A DNA stretch of 54,409 nucleotides from a bacterium (lineage in GTDB: Bacteria; Electryoneota; JAOADG01): assembly GCA_026417415.1 (NCBI GenBank), contig JAOADG010000028.1:1-54409 (forward strand), written 5' to 3'. Below are positions 16,899 through 26,343 of this stretch, piece by piece. Positions within the stretch are counted from its first letter, which is position 1. Every line of letters starts with the position of its first letter. A program made the position numbers and the translations under genes. A model generated the notes under the pieces. That model was not told the DNA's origin. It did not search any database and saw nothing but the letters and a program-made list of their open reading frames with translations.

Positions 16899-17963
16899 AT
16901 GGCAATTGAACACTATACCACGCCTCAATACTATGGTATTCCAGAAGAAATACCGGATTTGAACTACGGAAAAATATCCCTCAAAGAGTACCGCTTGCTC
17001 TATCGTTTGATGCAGTTGGGTAGAAGAGTAGAAGAAACTGCAATTTCATTGTATCGGCAAGGAAAAATCGTAGGAGGTGTCTATCCGGGTATAGGTCATG
17101 AAGCCATCACCGTAGGAAGTGCATTTGATCTCCGTCCCGAAGATTGGTTAGCACCAATGCATCGCGATTTAACCGCTCAAATGGTCAAAGGTCAACCCTC
17201 CAAATTTGTTTTGGCACAATACCTTGGACGCTACACCAGTCCAACCCGCGGAAAAGATGGGTCGGTCCACTTATCCAATTATGATTACAACATTAACGGA
17301 TGCATCAGCCATATCGGCGCAATGTTGCCTTTTATTGTTGGGGTTACTTATGCCGGTCAACTACGCAATAAACCTTGTGTTGCAGTGACCTACTTTGGAG
17401 ATGGAGGTGTATCCATTGGTGATTTTCACGAAGGGTTAAACTTTGCTTCCGTACTCAAATCGCCCATTTTGGTATTTATTGAAAACAATCAATTTGCTTA
17501 TTCTACACCTTTATCAAAACAATACAACCTCTTTTCCCAAGCAGATCGTGCGATTGCCTACGGTATTCCGGGGGTAATGATTGATGGCAACAACATTCTC
17601 GCCGTGTTGGCAACCACACGGTATTTTCTTAAACGCGCACGTAGCGGATTAGGACCCTCTCTTATTGAATGCATCACCATGCGCGTATTGGGTCATAGCG
17701 CCCATGATGCGGCAGATTATGTACCTAAAGAGATGCTGAAAGAATGGAAAAAAATGGATCCGATTCAACGATACAAACGTTATTTGCTTCGTAAAAACAT
17801 ACTCTCGGAGCAAGATATTGCTGAGATTGAGCAAAGCGTAGAAGATGAAATTGCAGAAAGTGTAGCATGGGCAGAAGCGCAACCCTTTCCTCCCGGAGAA
17901 TGGGCAGGCCTCGGTGTTTACGCTACCAGTTTTGAAAAGCGTAGCAATAAAGCATTTGAATAG
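16899..17963 (+). CDS. Thiamine-diphosphate 2-oxo acid dehydrogenase E1, alpha subunit
   Basis: A 354-residue E1-alpha subunit of a pyruvate or branched-chain 2-oxo acid dehydrogenase complex, which decarboxylates the oxo acid and passes the acyl group to lipoyl-E2. The thiamine-diphosphate motif runs from 'FGDGGVSIGDFHEGLNFA' to 'IENNQFAYSTP' (about residues 166-207), and the phosphorylation-loop region reads 'GHSAHDAADYVP'. 'YPGIGHEA' and 'APMHRD' in the N-terminal half are typical. No beta subunit, E2 or E3 is adjacent, so the partner must be elsewhere and substrate choice cannot be decided. The ATG is fixed by a stop codon two codons upstream; AGGGAG lies 13 bases before it. Confidence 0.88.
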   Translation: MAIEHYTTPQYYGIPEEIPDLNYGKISLKEYRLLYRLMQLGRRVEETAISLYRQGKIVGGVYPGIGHEAITVGSAFDLRPEDWLAPMHRDLTAQMVKGQPSKFVLAQYLGRYTSPTRGKDGSVHLSNYDYNINGCISHIGAMLPFIVGVTYAGQLRNKPCVAVTYFGDGGVSIGDFHEGLNFASVLKSPILVFIENNQFAYSTPLSKQYNLFSQADRAIAYGIPGVMIDGNNILAVLATTRYFLKRARSGLGPSLIECITMRVLGHSAHDAADYVPKEMLKEWKKMDPIQRYKRYLLRKNILSEQDIAEIEQSVEDEIAESVAWAEAQPFPPGEWAGLGVYATSFEKRSNKAFE

Positions 17964-17986
17964 CAGTCAAACAATCTCTTCCGAAC

Positions 17987-18931
17987 TTAACCCAACTTTA
18001 GACGTAGATTTTTAATCATGTCTATTGTCATTTTTTCCAAATCAAATTTTGGATTCCACCCCCAATCGTTTCTAGCAAGAGAATCATCCAACGATCTAGG
18101 CCAAGAATCTGCGATTTGTTGACGGTAATCGGGTTGATAATCCACCTTGAAATTTAGAATTTTTTTCACGATTGCATTTTCAAAATCTTTGGCACTGGCA
18201 CTAAACGCTGTGACATTGTAAATCCTGGTTGAAAGACGATTCGAATCAGCAATTGCCAATTCCCAAAGTACATCAATTGCATCCGGCATATACATAAAGG
18301 GTAAGATGGTATCCTCACGTACAAAACAAGTAGCTGCTTGGTTTTGTACGGCTTTGTAATAGAAATCCACTGCAAAGTCGGTGGTTCCGCCACCCGGTTC
18401 TGTTTCGCTACTAATAATTCCGGGAAACCTCATTCCACGACAGTCCAACCCAAACTTCAAATAGTAGTATTCCATCAACAATTCACCCGTGACTTTCGTT
18501 ATGCCGTACATCGTAGTGGGCCGCATTATGGTAAGATTGGGGGTATTGTCTCTTGGAGTGGTTGGACCAAAAGCACCGATGGAACTAGGCATAATAACCA
18601 TTTTTACATTGTGATTACGACTAATCTCAAGCAAATCAAAAAATGCTGTTAGATTGACCCTCCACGCTAAAGCAGGGTGTCGCTCGCCTGTCGCAGACAG
18701 CAAAGCAGCTAAGTGGTACACTGTATCAATTTGGTTTTTTTGAATGATGGATTGTACTGCTTGGGTATCACATACGTCCAACAGTTCAAAATCGGCAAAC
18801 GAAAGTACACTGGAAGGTGGAGTTTTGATGTCGGTAGCTAAAATCAATGCATTGGGTAGCTCTTTACGTAACTTTCTAACCAATTCGGTCCCTATTTGAC
18901 CACAGACGCCGGTAATAAGAATGTGCTTCAT
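17987..18931 (-). CDS. tdh: L-threonine 3-dehydrogenase, short-chain (epimerase-like) type
   Basis: A 314-residue extended short-chain dehydrogenase. It begins with the NAD-binding 'ILITGVCGQIGTELVRKL' and carries the catalytic Tyr-Lys pair in 'YGITKVTGE'. The stretch 'FPGIISSETEPGGGTTDFAV' is characteristic of the epimerase-like threonine dehydrogenases of Bacteroidetes-type bacteria, which oxidise L-threonine to 2-amino-3-oxobutyrate. Length fits. It is convergent with the E1-alpha gene (23 bases apart) and 101 bases after ubiE. Confidence 0.85.
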   Translation of the reverse strand: MKHILITGVCGQIGTELVRKLRKELPNALILATDIKTPPSSVLSFADFELLDVCDTQAVQSIIQKNQIDTVYHLAALLSATGERHPALAWRVNLTAFFDLLEISRNHNVKMVIMPSSIGAFGPTTPRDNTPNLTIMRPTTMYGITKVTGELLMEYYYLKFGLDCRGMRFPGIISSETEPGGGTTDFAVDFYYKAVQNQAATCFVREDTILPFMYMPDAIDVLWELAIADSNRLSTRIYNVTAFSASAKDFENAIVKKILNFKVDYQPDYRQQIADSWPRSLDDSLARNDWGWNPKFDLEKMTIDMIKNLRLKLG

Positions 18932-18980
18932 AGTGTTGTCCTATCATTTGGTTGTGGAGAAAACTTGTGAAGAAATTACG

Positions 18981-19028
18981 ATGAATTTGATTTCTTAGAA
19001 ATATAAGAATAGGAAACTACAAATTCAT
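18981..19028 (-). repeat. Long inverted repeat between ubiE and tdh
   Basis: ATGAATTTG (18981-18989) and CAAATTCAT (19020-19028) are perfect 9-base arms 30 bases apart. Inside them TTCTTA and TAAGAA form a second perfect 6-base stem. The structure begins 5 bases after the ubiE stop codon. It may protect or end the ubiE transcript; no T tract follows, so it is not scored as a terminator. Confidence 0.4.
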
Positions 19029-19032
19029 ATGG

Positions 19033-19734
19033 TCATTTTTTTGCGGTGTAAAGTGTAGCGATTCCACCTGTCAAAGGGTGCTGTTGAACTTCTTGGAAGG
19101 ATGCTTCTTTCATTAGATTTACCAATCTCTCACCATAAGGAAATGCTTCCACCGATTTTGGAAGATAATGATACGCTTTTTTATCTCCACTTACAATTCC
19201 ACCAATCCATGGCAAAAGATTGAACAAGTAAAACCGATAGATTTTTTTCCACAATGGGTTGGTCGGCATACTAAACTCTAAAATTGCAAGCATACCATTA
19301 GGTTTAAGAACGCGATAGAATTCTTGCAGGGCACGTTGGTAATTCGCTACATTGCGAATTCCAAAACTAATGGTAATCACATCCATTGAGTTATCTTGGA
19401 GTGGAAGATCGTCTGCAGAACCTAAAATCCAATGGACTCTATTTTGTGTATCTTTTTGCTTGGCTAACTGCAACATTTGTGGTGCATAATCCAGTCCAAC
19501 AGGTTGAAGTTGTGGATACTTTTTTAATGCAATCCAAATCATATCACCAGTACCCGTTGCAACATCAAGCATGGACTTGTTCTGTAAATTACCTAATTTA
19601 GAAATGGCTTTTCGTCGCCAGCATTGATCTATACCAAAAGATAAAATGCGATTGGCTAAATCGTAGCGTCGGCTTATCCGATTGAACATTTGTCCAACTT
19701 CTGTTTGTTCACTTCCTTCTGCAACTCGATTCAT
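19033..19734 (-). CDS. ubiE: Demethylmenaquinone methyltransferase
   Basis: A 233-residue SAM-dependent C-methyltransferase that performs the last step of menaquinone synthesis (also called menG). The family hallmarks are present: 'MFNRISRRYDLANRILSFG' near the N-terminus, the SAM-binding 'LDVATGTGDM', 'VGLDYAPQML', 'ITISFGIRNV' and 'EFYRVLKPNGMLAILEFS'. It is divergent from menF with only 61 bases between the two starts, so a shared control region is likely, which ties it to the men operon. Confidence 0.95.
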   Translation of the reverse strand: MNRVAEGSEQTEVGQMFNRISRRYDLANRILSFGIDQCWRRKAISKLGNLQNKSMLDVATGTGDMIWIALKKYPQLQPVGLDYAPQMLQLAKQKDTQNRVHWILGSADDLPLQDNSMDVITISFGIRNVANYQRALQEFYRVLKPNGMLAILEFSMPTNPLWKKIYRFYLFNLLPWIGGIVSGDKKAYHYLPKSVEAFPYGERLVNLMKEASFQEVQQHPLTGGIATLYTAKK

Positions 19735-19795
19735 TTCCTTCTTATCGCCCTCTTCATTGTATATTATTGCAGATTAATGGAATGATATTGAAAAA

Positions 19796-21007
19796 ATGCA
19801 ATTTACACAATTTCGTTGTGATATTATCCATCCTACTCAAGTCAATCAATGGGTTCAACAATATCCTCCTACCTTTCGTTGGATAAGTCGCAACAGCACT
19901 TCTGAACTCATTGGTTACGGAATTGAGATTGAAATTGATTCTATTTTTAAACTACGAAAAGTTCTTCAAGAGCTTTCCAACCAGTATAAGTTTGATTGTC
20001 CCATCTTTGCTTATACTGTTATACCTTTCAATTTAAGTACCAATGGCTTGCCCATTCGTTGGTGTATCCCAAAAGTTCAAATTTGGTTGGATGATCACTC
20101 TCGGGTGATTGTGCTAAATGATCCGCGCTCTTTGGAAATGATTTTAGCAGATTATTCTTGGGAAAGTTTTCCGAATGTTAACACTTATTTTCCTGTACAA
20201 AATTATCCCACGTTTGACACTTGGAAACAACAAATGGATCAAATCCAACACGCCATACATCAAGAAGTGGTAAAAAAAGTTGTGCTTTCAAGACAACAAG
20301 TTTATCCTACTACCCACTATCATCCGAATACCGTTTTTCAACGAATGAAGCGATTGTCCAGCCACAACTACAAGATTCAATTTCAAACATCATCAGGTTT
20401 TTTTCAAAGCGTCACACCTGAATGTGTATTAAAAGTGAATGGAAAAAAATGTTTCACCGATAGCTTAGCAGGATCAAAACCGATCGGAAACAATCCGATG
20501 CAACAACAACAACATACTAATCGTTTAATTCATTCAAGCAAAGAGCAATGGGAGCATTCTTTAGTGAGCGACGGAATTCTCCAATCCCTTCAACCTTATC
20601 TACCTCCGAATGCACAATTCTTCACAGAGAAGTATATTCTTACACTAGATTATATTCAACATCTTTATACGATAATTGAATTTGAAATTTTGGATGAAAC
20701 CGTTTTGGATGCGGTGATTCATTCAATCCACCCAACAGCAGCCATCGCAGGATCTCCTCGTGATACAGCACTCCAAATGTTACAACAACTTCATGAACCA
20801 GATCGTGGTTACTATTGTGGATTGGCTGGTTGGTGTACCTTGGATCAGTTGGAACTTGCAGTCCTAATTCGCTCTGCAATGATTCAAGCAGAAAACACGA
20901 TATTTTATGCAGGGGCTGGCATTGTGGAATCATCGGATGCTACTGCTGAGTGGGAAGAAACAGAATTAAAAATGAGTATCATGAAAAAAATAGTATTGGG
21001 TAATTGA
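19796..21007 (+). CDS. menF: Isochorismate synthase
   Basis: A 403-residue chorismate-utilising enzyme that converts chorismate to isochorismate and commits it to menaquinone. The C-terminal chorismate-binding domain contains 'KKVVLSRQQVYP', 'DSLAGSKPIG', 'SIHPTAAIAGSPRDTAL' and 'AGAGIVESSDATAEWEETE', including the Mg-binding Glu residues of the family. The N-terminal third is diverged. It is the first gene of a long plus-strand array; menD begins 4 bases after its stop. The ribosome site is weak. Confidence 0.93.
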   Translation: MQFTQFRCDIIHPTQVNQWVQQYPPTFRWISRNSTSELIGYGIEIEIDSIFKLRKVLQELSNQYKFDCPIFAYTVIPFNLSTNGLPIRWCIPKVQIWLDDHSRVIVLNDPRSLEMILADYSWESFPNVNTYFPVQNYPTFDTWKQQMDQIQHAIHQEVVKKVVLSRQQVYPTTHYHPNTVFQRMKRLSSHNYKIQFQTSSGFFQSVTPECVLKVNGKKCFTDSLAGSKPIGNNPMQQQQHTNRLIHSSKEQWEHSLVSDGILQSLQPYLPPNAQFFTEKYILTLDYIQHLYTIIEFEILDETVLDAVIHSIHPTAAIAGSPRDTALQMLQQLHEPDRGYYCGLAGWCTLDQLELAVLIRSAMIQAENTIFYAGAGIVESSDATAEWEETELKMSIMKKIVLGN

Positions 21008-21011
21008 TCCA

Positions 21012-22757
21012 ATGCAGTGCATCAATGACAATTGGTTTCGTTCAAATGTTCTTCTTGAACTACTCCATTTGCTTGGTATGAACCATGTGGTCATTTCACC
21101 GGGATCAAGAAATGCACCGCTTTCACATTGCGCACTCCATCATCCCAAACTCACCACCACAGTTCATATTGATGAACGTGGTGCTGGGTTTTTTGCTTTA
21201 GGCATTGCGAAAGGAAGTCAACAGCCGTGTGGTCTTATTTGTACTTCCGGTACTGCTGCTGCAAATTATTTTCCTTCCCTGGTAGAAGCCTATGCTTCTG
21301 ACATTCCATTATTTGTTCTTACTGCCGATCGTCCTGCTAAGTTACAAAATGTAGGTGCTCCACAAACCATTCACCAAGCCCATTTGTATGGACGATATAC
21401 ACCGTTGTTTATCCAAGTTCCAGAACACATGAATGATGAATTGGAGTCGGATCAATGGATAGAACATTTTCTATTCCAGTATCAGCGTTTTTATCCCTAT
21501 TATCCTATCCATTGGAATGTTCCTTTGGACGAACCGTTGTCACCTGTGGTAACGTATTCTGCAGAAGAAGTTCAAAAGAAAAATCACTATGTTCAAAATC
21601 TTTGCGACCGTTTTCAAACTCGCATCGCCAGCATACATCATAACGATCTCTCTGTACGTGGACATTTGGAGTTACCACGTGTTTCTAATGCTTTGATTGT
21701 AACTGGACCGTATTCCGTTCAAACAAAAACTGAACAAGATATTTTTCAAAAAATTGTTGACACCTTGAACTTTCCGGTAGTGTCAGACATTCTTTCAAAT
21801 GCTTTCGGAAATAGTTACGGGTTTCATTACGGTGATCTGTTGTTTAGAACCAATTTTGGAAAAAAGTTAGAAGTGGATTGTATCCTTTGGTTTGGAAACT
21901 ATCCCACTTCTAAGGTGTTCCAAGCGTTGTTGAAACGAAGCAAATGGGTAATTCGTATTTCAAGATCTGAAAAAACTGTTGATCCGGATCATTGTGTCCG
22001 AATACATTTTCATTGCACCTATCATCAGTTTTATGAATTCATTCATCCGCAATCGTTAAATATGAAAACTCATGCTTTATTACACAAATTGCGTCAGTTA
22101 GACAATAAAGTGGAGCATGGGTTGCAACATGATTTTGATCAACTTCCAGTAGAAGCCCAAGTCATTCATCTTTTATCTTCGCAAATTCCCAAAGAGATCA
22201 ATATCTTTGTTGGTAATTCACTCATTATGCGGTGGATGGATTGGTTTTTTAAAAGAAATGCATCTTGTCAATTCTATGGGAACAAAGGAGTCAATGGAAT
22301 TGATGGCAACATTGCCACTTTGGCAGGTCTTGCAAAAGCCACACAAAAACAGACCATTGGGATAATAGGAGATTTGGCTTTTTGTCATGATGTCAATAGT
22401 TTATTGCTTCTTTCAAATTTACCGATTATTCTTTTCATTCTAAACAATTCTGGTGGTGGTATTTTTCATTTATTACCGAGTTGTCGTGATATGAACGAAT
22501 ACGATACTCTTTATTCATCTGCAAAGCAAAGTTTTGAAACCTTGCAAGGAACTCCTCAAATTGTTTCTATTGAAGATCTTTGCAAGGGATTTCATATTGA
22601 ATATCAAACGCTGGATTTATCTTCTCATGCTTTTTCTTCTATCCTGAATAGAAGTGTATCGCAACCACTGGTTGTAGAATTGAAAACCAATCGTTACGAT
22701 TCATATTCACAATTGAAACGTATTTTTCAAAAATTGAAAACAGTGGATTGTTTATGA
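21012..22757 (+). CDS. menD: SEPHCHC synthase (MenD)
   Basis: A 581-residue thiamine-diphosphate enzyme that joins isochorismate and 2-oxoglutarate into 2-succinyl-5-enolpyruvyl-6-hydroxy-3-cyclohexene-1-carboxylate. Signature sequences are 'VISPGSRNAPL', 'HIDERGAGFFALGIAKGS', 'TSGTAAANYFPSLVEA', 'LTADRPAKLQNVGAPQT' and the cofactor segment 'GDLAFCHDVNSLLLL' to 'NNSGGGIFHLLP'. Length is normal. menH overlaps its stop by four bases. Confidence 0.96.
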   Translation: MQCINDNWFRSNVLLELLHLLGMNHVVISPGSRNAPLSHCALHHPKLTTTVHIDERGAGFFALGIAKGSQQPCGLICTSGTAAANYFPSLVEAYASDIPLFVLTADRPAKLQNVGAPQTIHQAHLYGRYTPLFIQVPEHMNDELESDQWIEHFLFQYQRFYPYYPIHWNVPLDEPLSPVVTYSAEEVQKKNHYVQNLCDRFQTRIASIHHNDLSVRGHLELPRVSNALIVTGPYSVQTKTEQDIFQKIVDTLNFPVVSDILSNAFGNSYGFHYGDLLFRTNFGKKLEVDCILWFGNYPTSKVFQALLKRSKWVIRISRSEKTVDPDHCVRIHFHCTYHQFYEFIHPQSLNMKTHALLHKLRQLDNKVEHGLQHDFDQLPVEAQVIHLLSSQIPKEINIFVGNSLIMRWMDWFFKRNASCQFYGNKGVNGIDGNIATLAGLAKATQKQTIGIIGDLAFCHDVNSLLLLSNLPIILFILNNSGGGIFHLLPSCRDMNEYDTLYSSAKQSFETLQGTPQIVSIEDLCKGFHIEYQTLDLSSHAFSSILNRSVSQPLVVELKTNRYDSYSQLKRIFQKLKTVDCL

Positions 22758-23542
22758 GCATTTACATTCATACCCAACGCTATGGTCCAAAAGACAAACC
22801 GCCACTCGTTATGTTGCACGGGTTTGCGGGTACAGGTCATTATTGGTCACCGCATTTTGAAAAACTGGTCCCTTACTTTCATTTGATTGTACCCGACTTA
22901 CCGGGACATGGAAAAAGCGAAATTAGCGATGGCAATTATTCTTTTGAAGAGGCAGCAAACCTTTTATTGGATGAAATTCTATCCATTGAAAGTCGTCCTT
23001 TAGGACTTATTGGATATTCTATGGGTAGCCGTATTGGAATGTACTTTTTAACTCGCACAGCAGAACGATTTTCACGAGCACTTTTCATCAGTGGAGCCAT
23101 TGGAATTCAAGATCAAACTCAACGAGAACAACGTTTGAAAGATGATATACTACTAGCGCAACAGATACAAGAAAAAGGAATAGAATGGTTTAGAGAATAT
23201 TGGTGCAATTTACCCATTTTTGCATCCAGAAAACGGGATGATATTCTAAAACATTTGGAAACTTTGTGGAGTGAACAGAATAAAGATCAATTGGCTTTAG
23301 CACTTAAAATATTTTCTGTAGGCAATCAAAATTACCTTTTGCCTCAATTGCAAACCAATACCATTCCGATTATTTATGCTGCTGGTGAGTTGGATGAAAA
23401 ATATGTAGAACTTGGAAAAGAATTATCTTCACAAATTCCAAAATTCTATTTGGAAGTGGTCAATGATTGTGGACACGACATTCCGAGCGAAAATCCACAA
23501 TGGTTTCAATCTAGTGTCATTCGTTTTTTTATTAAGAAATAA
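22754..23542 (+). CDS. menH: SHCHC synthase (MenH), alpha/beta hydrolase
   Basis: A 262-residue alpha/beta hydrolase that removes pyruvate from the MenD product. The oxyanion-hole 'MLHGFAGTGHYW', 'PDLPGHGKSE', the nucleophile elbow 'GYSMGSR' and the C-terminal 'CGHDIPSENP' with the catalytic His are visible. I chose the ATG that overlaps the menD stop (ATGA); a TTG two codons upstream is less likely. Similar hydrolases act on other substrates, but the position between menD and menB settles the role. Confidence 0.92.
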   Translation: MSIYIHTQRYGPKDKPPLVMLHGFAGTGHYWSPHFEKLVPYFHLIVPDLPGHGKSEISDGNYSFEEAANLLLDEILSIESRPLGLIGYSMGSRIGMYFLTRTAERFSRALFISGAIGIQDQTQREQRLKDDILLAQQIQEKGIEWFREYWCNLPIFASRKRDDILKHLETLWSEQNKDQLALALKIFSVGNQNYLLPQLQTNTIPIIYAAGELDEKYVELGKELSSQIPKFYLEVVNDCGHDIPSENPQWFQSSVIRFFIKK

Positions 23543-23557
23543 ATAAAGGAAAGGAAT

Positions 23558-24376
23558 ATGAACATCCCTTGGCAAGAAGTGAAAACTTATCAAGATATTC
23601 TCTATCATAAATGGGAAGGTATTGCGAAAATTACCATCAATCGTCCGGAAGTTCGCAACGCTTTTCGTCCTCAAACCATTTTTGAAATGCAAGATGCGTT
23701 TTTAGATGCACGTGAAGATCCAGAGGTTGGTGTCGTTATCCTCACCGGTGCTGGCGATAAAGCATTTTGTAGTGGTGGAGATCAGCGCATACGTAGCAAT
23801 GCTGGATATAAAGACAATAGCGGTGTTCCTAGATTGAATGTTTTGGATTTACAAAAACAGATTCGTTCTTTACCAAAACCGGTAATTGCGATGGTTGCTG
23901 GATATGCTATTGGTGGAGGCCATGTTTTGCATGTCGTTTGCGATTTAACCATCGCAGCAGACAATGCCATTTTTGGTCAAACTGGTCCACGGGTAGGGAG
24001 TTTTGATGGAGGGTTTGGAGTAGGTGTGCTTTCCCGAATTGTCGGTATGAAAAAAGCAAAAGAGATGTGGTTTCTTTGTCGTCAATACAACGCACAACAG
24101 GCCTTAGAAATGGGTTTGGTGAATGCAGTGGTCCCCTTAGCAGAATTAGAAAAAACTACAGTGGAGTGGTGTAAAGAAATTTTAGCACTATCTCCTATCG
24201 CCCTTCGTTGCTTAAAATCTGCTTTCAATGCAGAAACGGATGGACAAGCCGGAATTCAAGAATTGGCAGGGAATGCAACGCTATTATACTATATGAGTGA
24301 AGAGGGACAAGAAGGAAAGAATGCATTTTTGGAAAAACGAAAACCAAATTTCAAAAAATTTCCTCGACTCCCTTAA
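23558..24376 (+). CDS. menB: 1,4-Dihydroxy-2-naphthoyl-CoA synthase
   Basis: A 272-residue crotonase-fold enzyme that closes the naphthoquinone ring from o-succinylbenzoyl-CoA. Highly conserved: '[16 protein letters not shown]', 'AFCSGGDQ', '[18 protein letters not shown]', '[15 protein letters not shown]' and '[18 protein letters not shown]'. Length is normal. A ribosome site AAAGGAAAGG lies 5 bases before the ATG. Confidence 0.97.
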   Translation: MNIPWQEVKTYQDILYHKWEGIAKITINRPEVRNAFRPQTIFEMQDAFLDAREDPEVGVVILTGAGDKAFCSGGDQRIRSNAGYKDNSGVPRLNVLDLQKQIRSLPKPVIAMVAGYAIGGGHVLHVVCDLTIAADNAIFGQTGPRVGSFDGGFGVGVLSRIVGMKKAKEMWFLCRQYNAQQALEMGLVNAVVPLAELEKTTVEWCKEILALSPIALRCLKSAFNAETDGQAGIQELAGNATLLYYMSEEGQEGKNAFLEKRKPNFKKFPRLP

Positions 24377-24403
24377 TTTGATTTTTTGTAAAGGACTTAA
24401 ACA

Positions 24404-25294
24404 ACGTTTACTCAATATACACCTTGGATACTCGCCAGCCGCCCGAAAACATTGGTGGCGGCTGTTATCCCGGTGTGGATAGGTTTTGCCTTAGCCACAC
24501 ATGAAACTTCGTTTCAATGGATTTGGGTTATTCCAATTCTGATTGCGACTTTACTTATCCAAATTGGTACCAATATCTCAAACGATTACTTTGATTGGAA
24601 AAAAGGTGCTGATACTGCTGAACGAATTGGACCCACTCGTGTAACCCAAAGCGGTTTATTATCACCGAATCAAGTGAAATTAGGTTTCATCATTGCATTT
24701 GCACTTGCTATTGTAGTTGGGATCCCTTTAGCATTACGTGGTGGATGGATCATTGTATTCATCGGTTTATCTTCAGTGTTATTGGGAATTTTTTATACTG
24801 CCGGTCCATTTGCAATTGCATATCGCGGATTAAGTGAAATCTTTGTCATTTTGTATTTTGGAATTGTTGCGGTTACAGGAACTGAATATCTGTTGACTCT
24901 TAGTTGGGATACACTATCTATCTGGTGTGGTATTCCAACAGGTCTATTATCTACTTCGCTGCTTATTATGAACAACATTCGTGATATTCCAACCGATCAA
25001 AAAAGTGGTAAGTGGACACTTCCAGCACGCTTCGGACTTCGCTTTGGTTTAATGGAGTTTGCTTTCTCTTTGATCCTCGCCATTGGAATTGCTGTTGGAA
25101 TTGTGTGGATTCATTTTCAACTGCTGTATCTATTTACTTTATTCCCACTTTACATATACACCTATTTAATCATTCGTCGTGCTTACTTAGCACGAAGTCG
25201 TGAAGAGTATTTGGATTTACTTTCCATTACCGCAAAGTACCAATGGTTGTTTGGTATTTTGTTTGGATCGGCAATTTTACTTGGTACTCAATGA
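24404..25294 (+). CDS. menA: 1,4-Dihydroxy-2-naphthoate polyprenyltransferase, probable ACG start
   Basis: An integral-membrane prenyltransferase of the UbiA superfamily that attaches the polyprenyl tail to DHNA. The first Asp motif lies in 'QIGTNISNDYFDWKKGAD' and the second in 'NNIRDIPTDQKSGKWTL'; about eight membrane segments are apparent. The first conventional start, TTG at 24452, would remove the conserved 'WILASRPKTL' that opens MenA proteins. That sequence is encoded in frame just upstream. The frame has no ATG, GTG or TTG there, but an ACG at 24404 lies 8 bases after AAGGA and gives an N-terminus of normal length (296 aa). Either a rare ACG start or a base error is likely. Identity is firm; only the start is uncertain. 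Confidence 0.9.
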   Translation, partial: TFTQYTPWILASRPKTLVAAVIPVWIGFALATHETSFQWIWVIPILIATLLIQIGTNISNDYFDWKKGADTAERIGPTRVTQSGLLSPNQVKLGFIIAFALAIVVGIPLALRGGWIIVFIGLSSVLLGIFYTAGPFAIAYRGLSEIFVILYFGIVAVTGTEYLLTLSWDTLSIWCGIPTGLLSTSLLIMNNIRDIPTDQKSGKWTLPARFGLRFGLMEFAFSLILAIGIAVGIVWIHFQLLYLFTLFPLYIYTYLIIRRAYLARSREEYLDLLSITAKYQWLFGILFGSAILLGTQ

Positions 25295-26343
25295 AATTCA
25301 GGTGGAAACGAGTTCCTCTTTATTTCTGGCAATTCCCGAATAGAACCACAGTCCCTGCTTTTGTCCGTGAAGTTCTTTTTCTTCAATTAGAAGATGAAAG
25401 TGGAATGGTTAGTATCGGAGAAATTGCACCGTTGCCCAATTGGGGAACAGAAAGCATAGAAGAAGCGGAGCAACTATTAGAGCGGGTTTCTACTCTTCTA
25501 CCAAAAACCAATGTTCCAGCGTTTGGTTTTGAAACGCTTGTTTCTGAACTCTCTTTATCAACTTATCCAGCGACTGCATTCGGATTAAGTATTCTGTTTG
25601 AATTGTATTCCATTCGCAAACTTCAAACAGATGTTGAATCGTATTCCACTTCTGCACCAATTGCTGCTACCATTTTTGAGTTTGACCTGAAAACCATTCA
25701 TAATACTATCGCATTTTGGAACACGTTGGGTTGTCATACCATTAAACTTAAAGTCCATTCAAAGCCCTCCACACAATTGTTTGAACAATTGTTTAACTTG
25801 GTAGAAAGTTATCCAAATAACCTATTTCGATTGGATTTCAATGAACGTTGGGATTTTCATTCTACCCAAGCGTTTCTTGTTCATTATTCTCATCCCAATA
25901 TCCAATATCTTGAACAACCCTTAAAGCGTTCGCAGATTCACGAACTTTTGAAACTTTCCAATTTTGGCTCTATTCCAATTGCAGTAGATGAATCGGCTAC
26001 AAACTTCAAAGAAATTGAGTTTTGGCTAAAAGAGAGCAATGGTATTATCGTAATGAAACCTTGTACCATGGGATCTATTCAACTGATTCGTAAATGGTTA
26101 GAAACGAATTCTGGTTATCATTCTCGGATTGTTTTGAGTTCTGGAATGGACTCGATTCTCTCTGCGTTTTGGTATGTTTGGATCCAACACTCATTTCAAA
26201 CGCTTCATCAACCTTCTGGTATCGGAACTTTTTTCTATACTTCATCACCAATCCAAATTCCTTACCGAATAGAAAAGGGAATTTTACACTTTTCGGGAAA
26301 TTGGTTTCGGGATTTTCATTTTCCTTCTGAAGTATTTCTGTGA
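25291..26343 (+). CDS. menC: o-Succinylbenzoate synthase
   Basis: A 350-residue enolase-superfamily enzyme that dehydrates SHCHC to o-succinylbenzoate. Catalytic and metal-binding residues are visible: the Lys pair in 'IKLKVHSK', Asp in 'FRLDFNERW', Glu in 'QYLEQPLKRSQ', Asp in 'IAVDESATN' and Lys in 'IIVMKPCTMGS'. I chose the ATG overlapping the menA stop (ATGA); the longer open frame upstream lies inside menA. Confidence 0.93.
   Translation: MKFRWKRVPLYFWQFPNRTTVPAFVREVLFLQLEDESGMVSIGEIAPLPNWGTESIEEAEQLLERVSTLLPKTNVPAFGFETLVSELSLSTYPATAFGLSILFELYSIRKLQTDVESYSTSAPIAATIFEFDLKTIHNTIAFWNTLGCHTIKLKVHSKPSTQLFEQLFNLVESYPNNLFRLDFNERWDFHSTQAFLVHYSHPNIQYLEQPLKRSQIHELLKLSNFGSIPIAVDESATNFKEIEFWLKESNGIIVMKPCTMGSIQLIRKWLETNSGYHSRIVLSSGMDSILSAFWYVWIQHSFQTLHQPSGIGTFFYTSSPIQIPYRIEKGILHFSGNWFRDFHFPSEVFL

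Noticed and set aside
24297-24482. 61-codon frame between menB and menA
   Set aside because: It overlaps the end of menB and the true beginning of menA in another frame and has no recognisable product.
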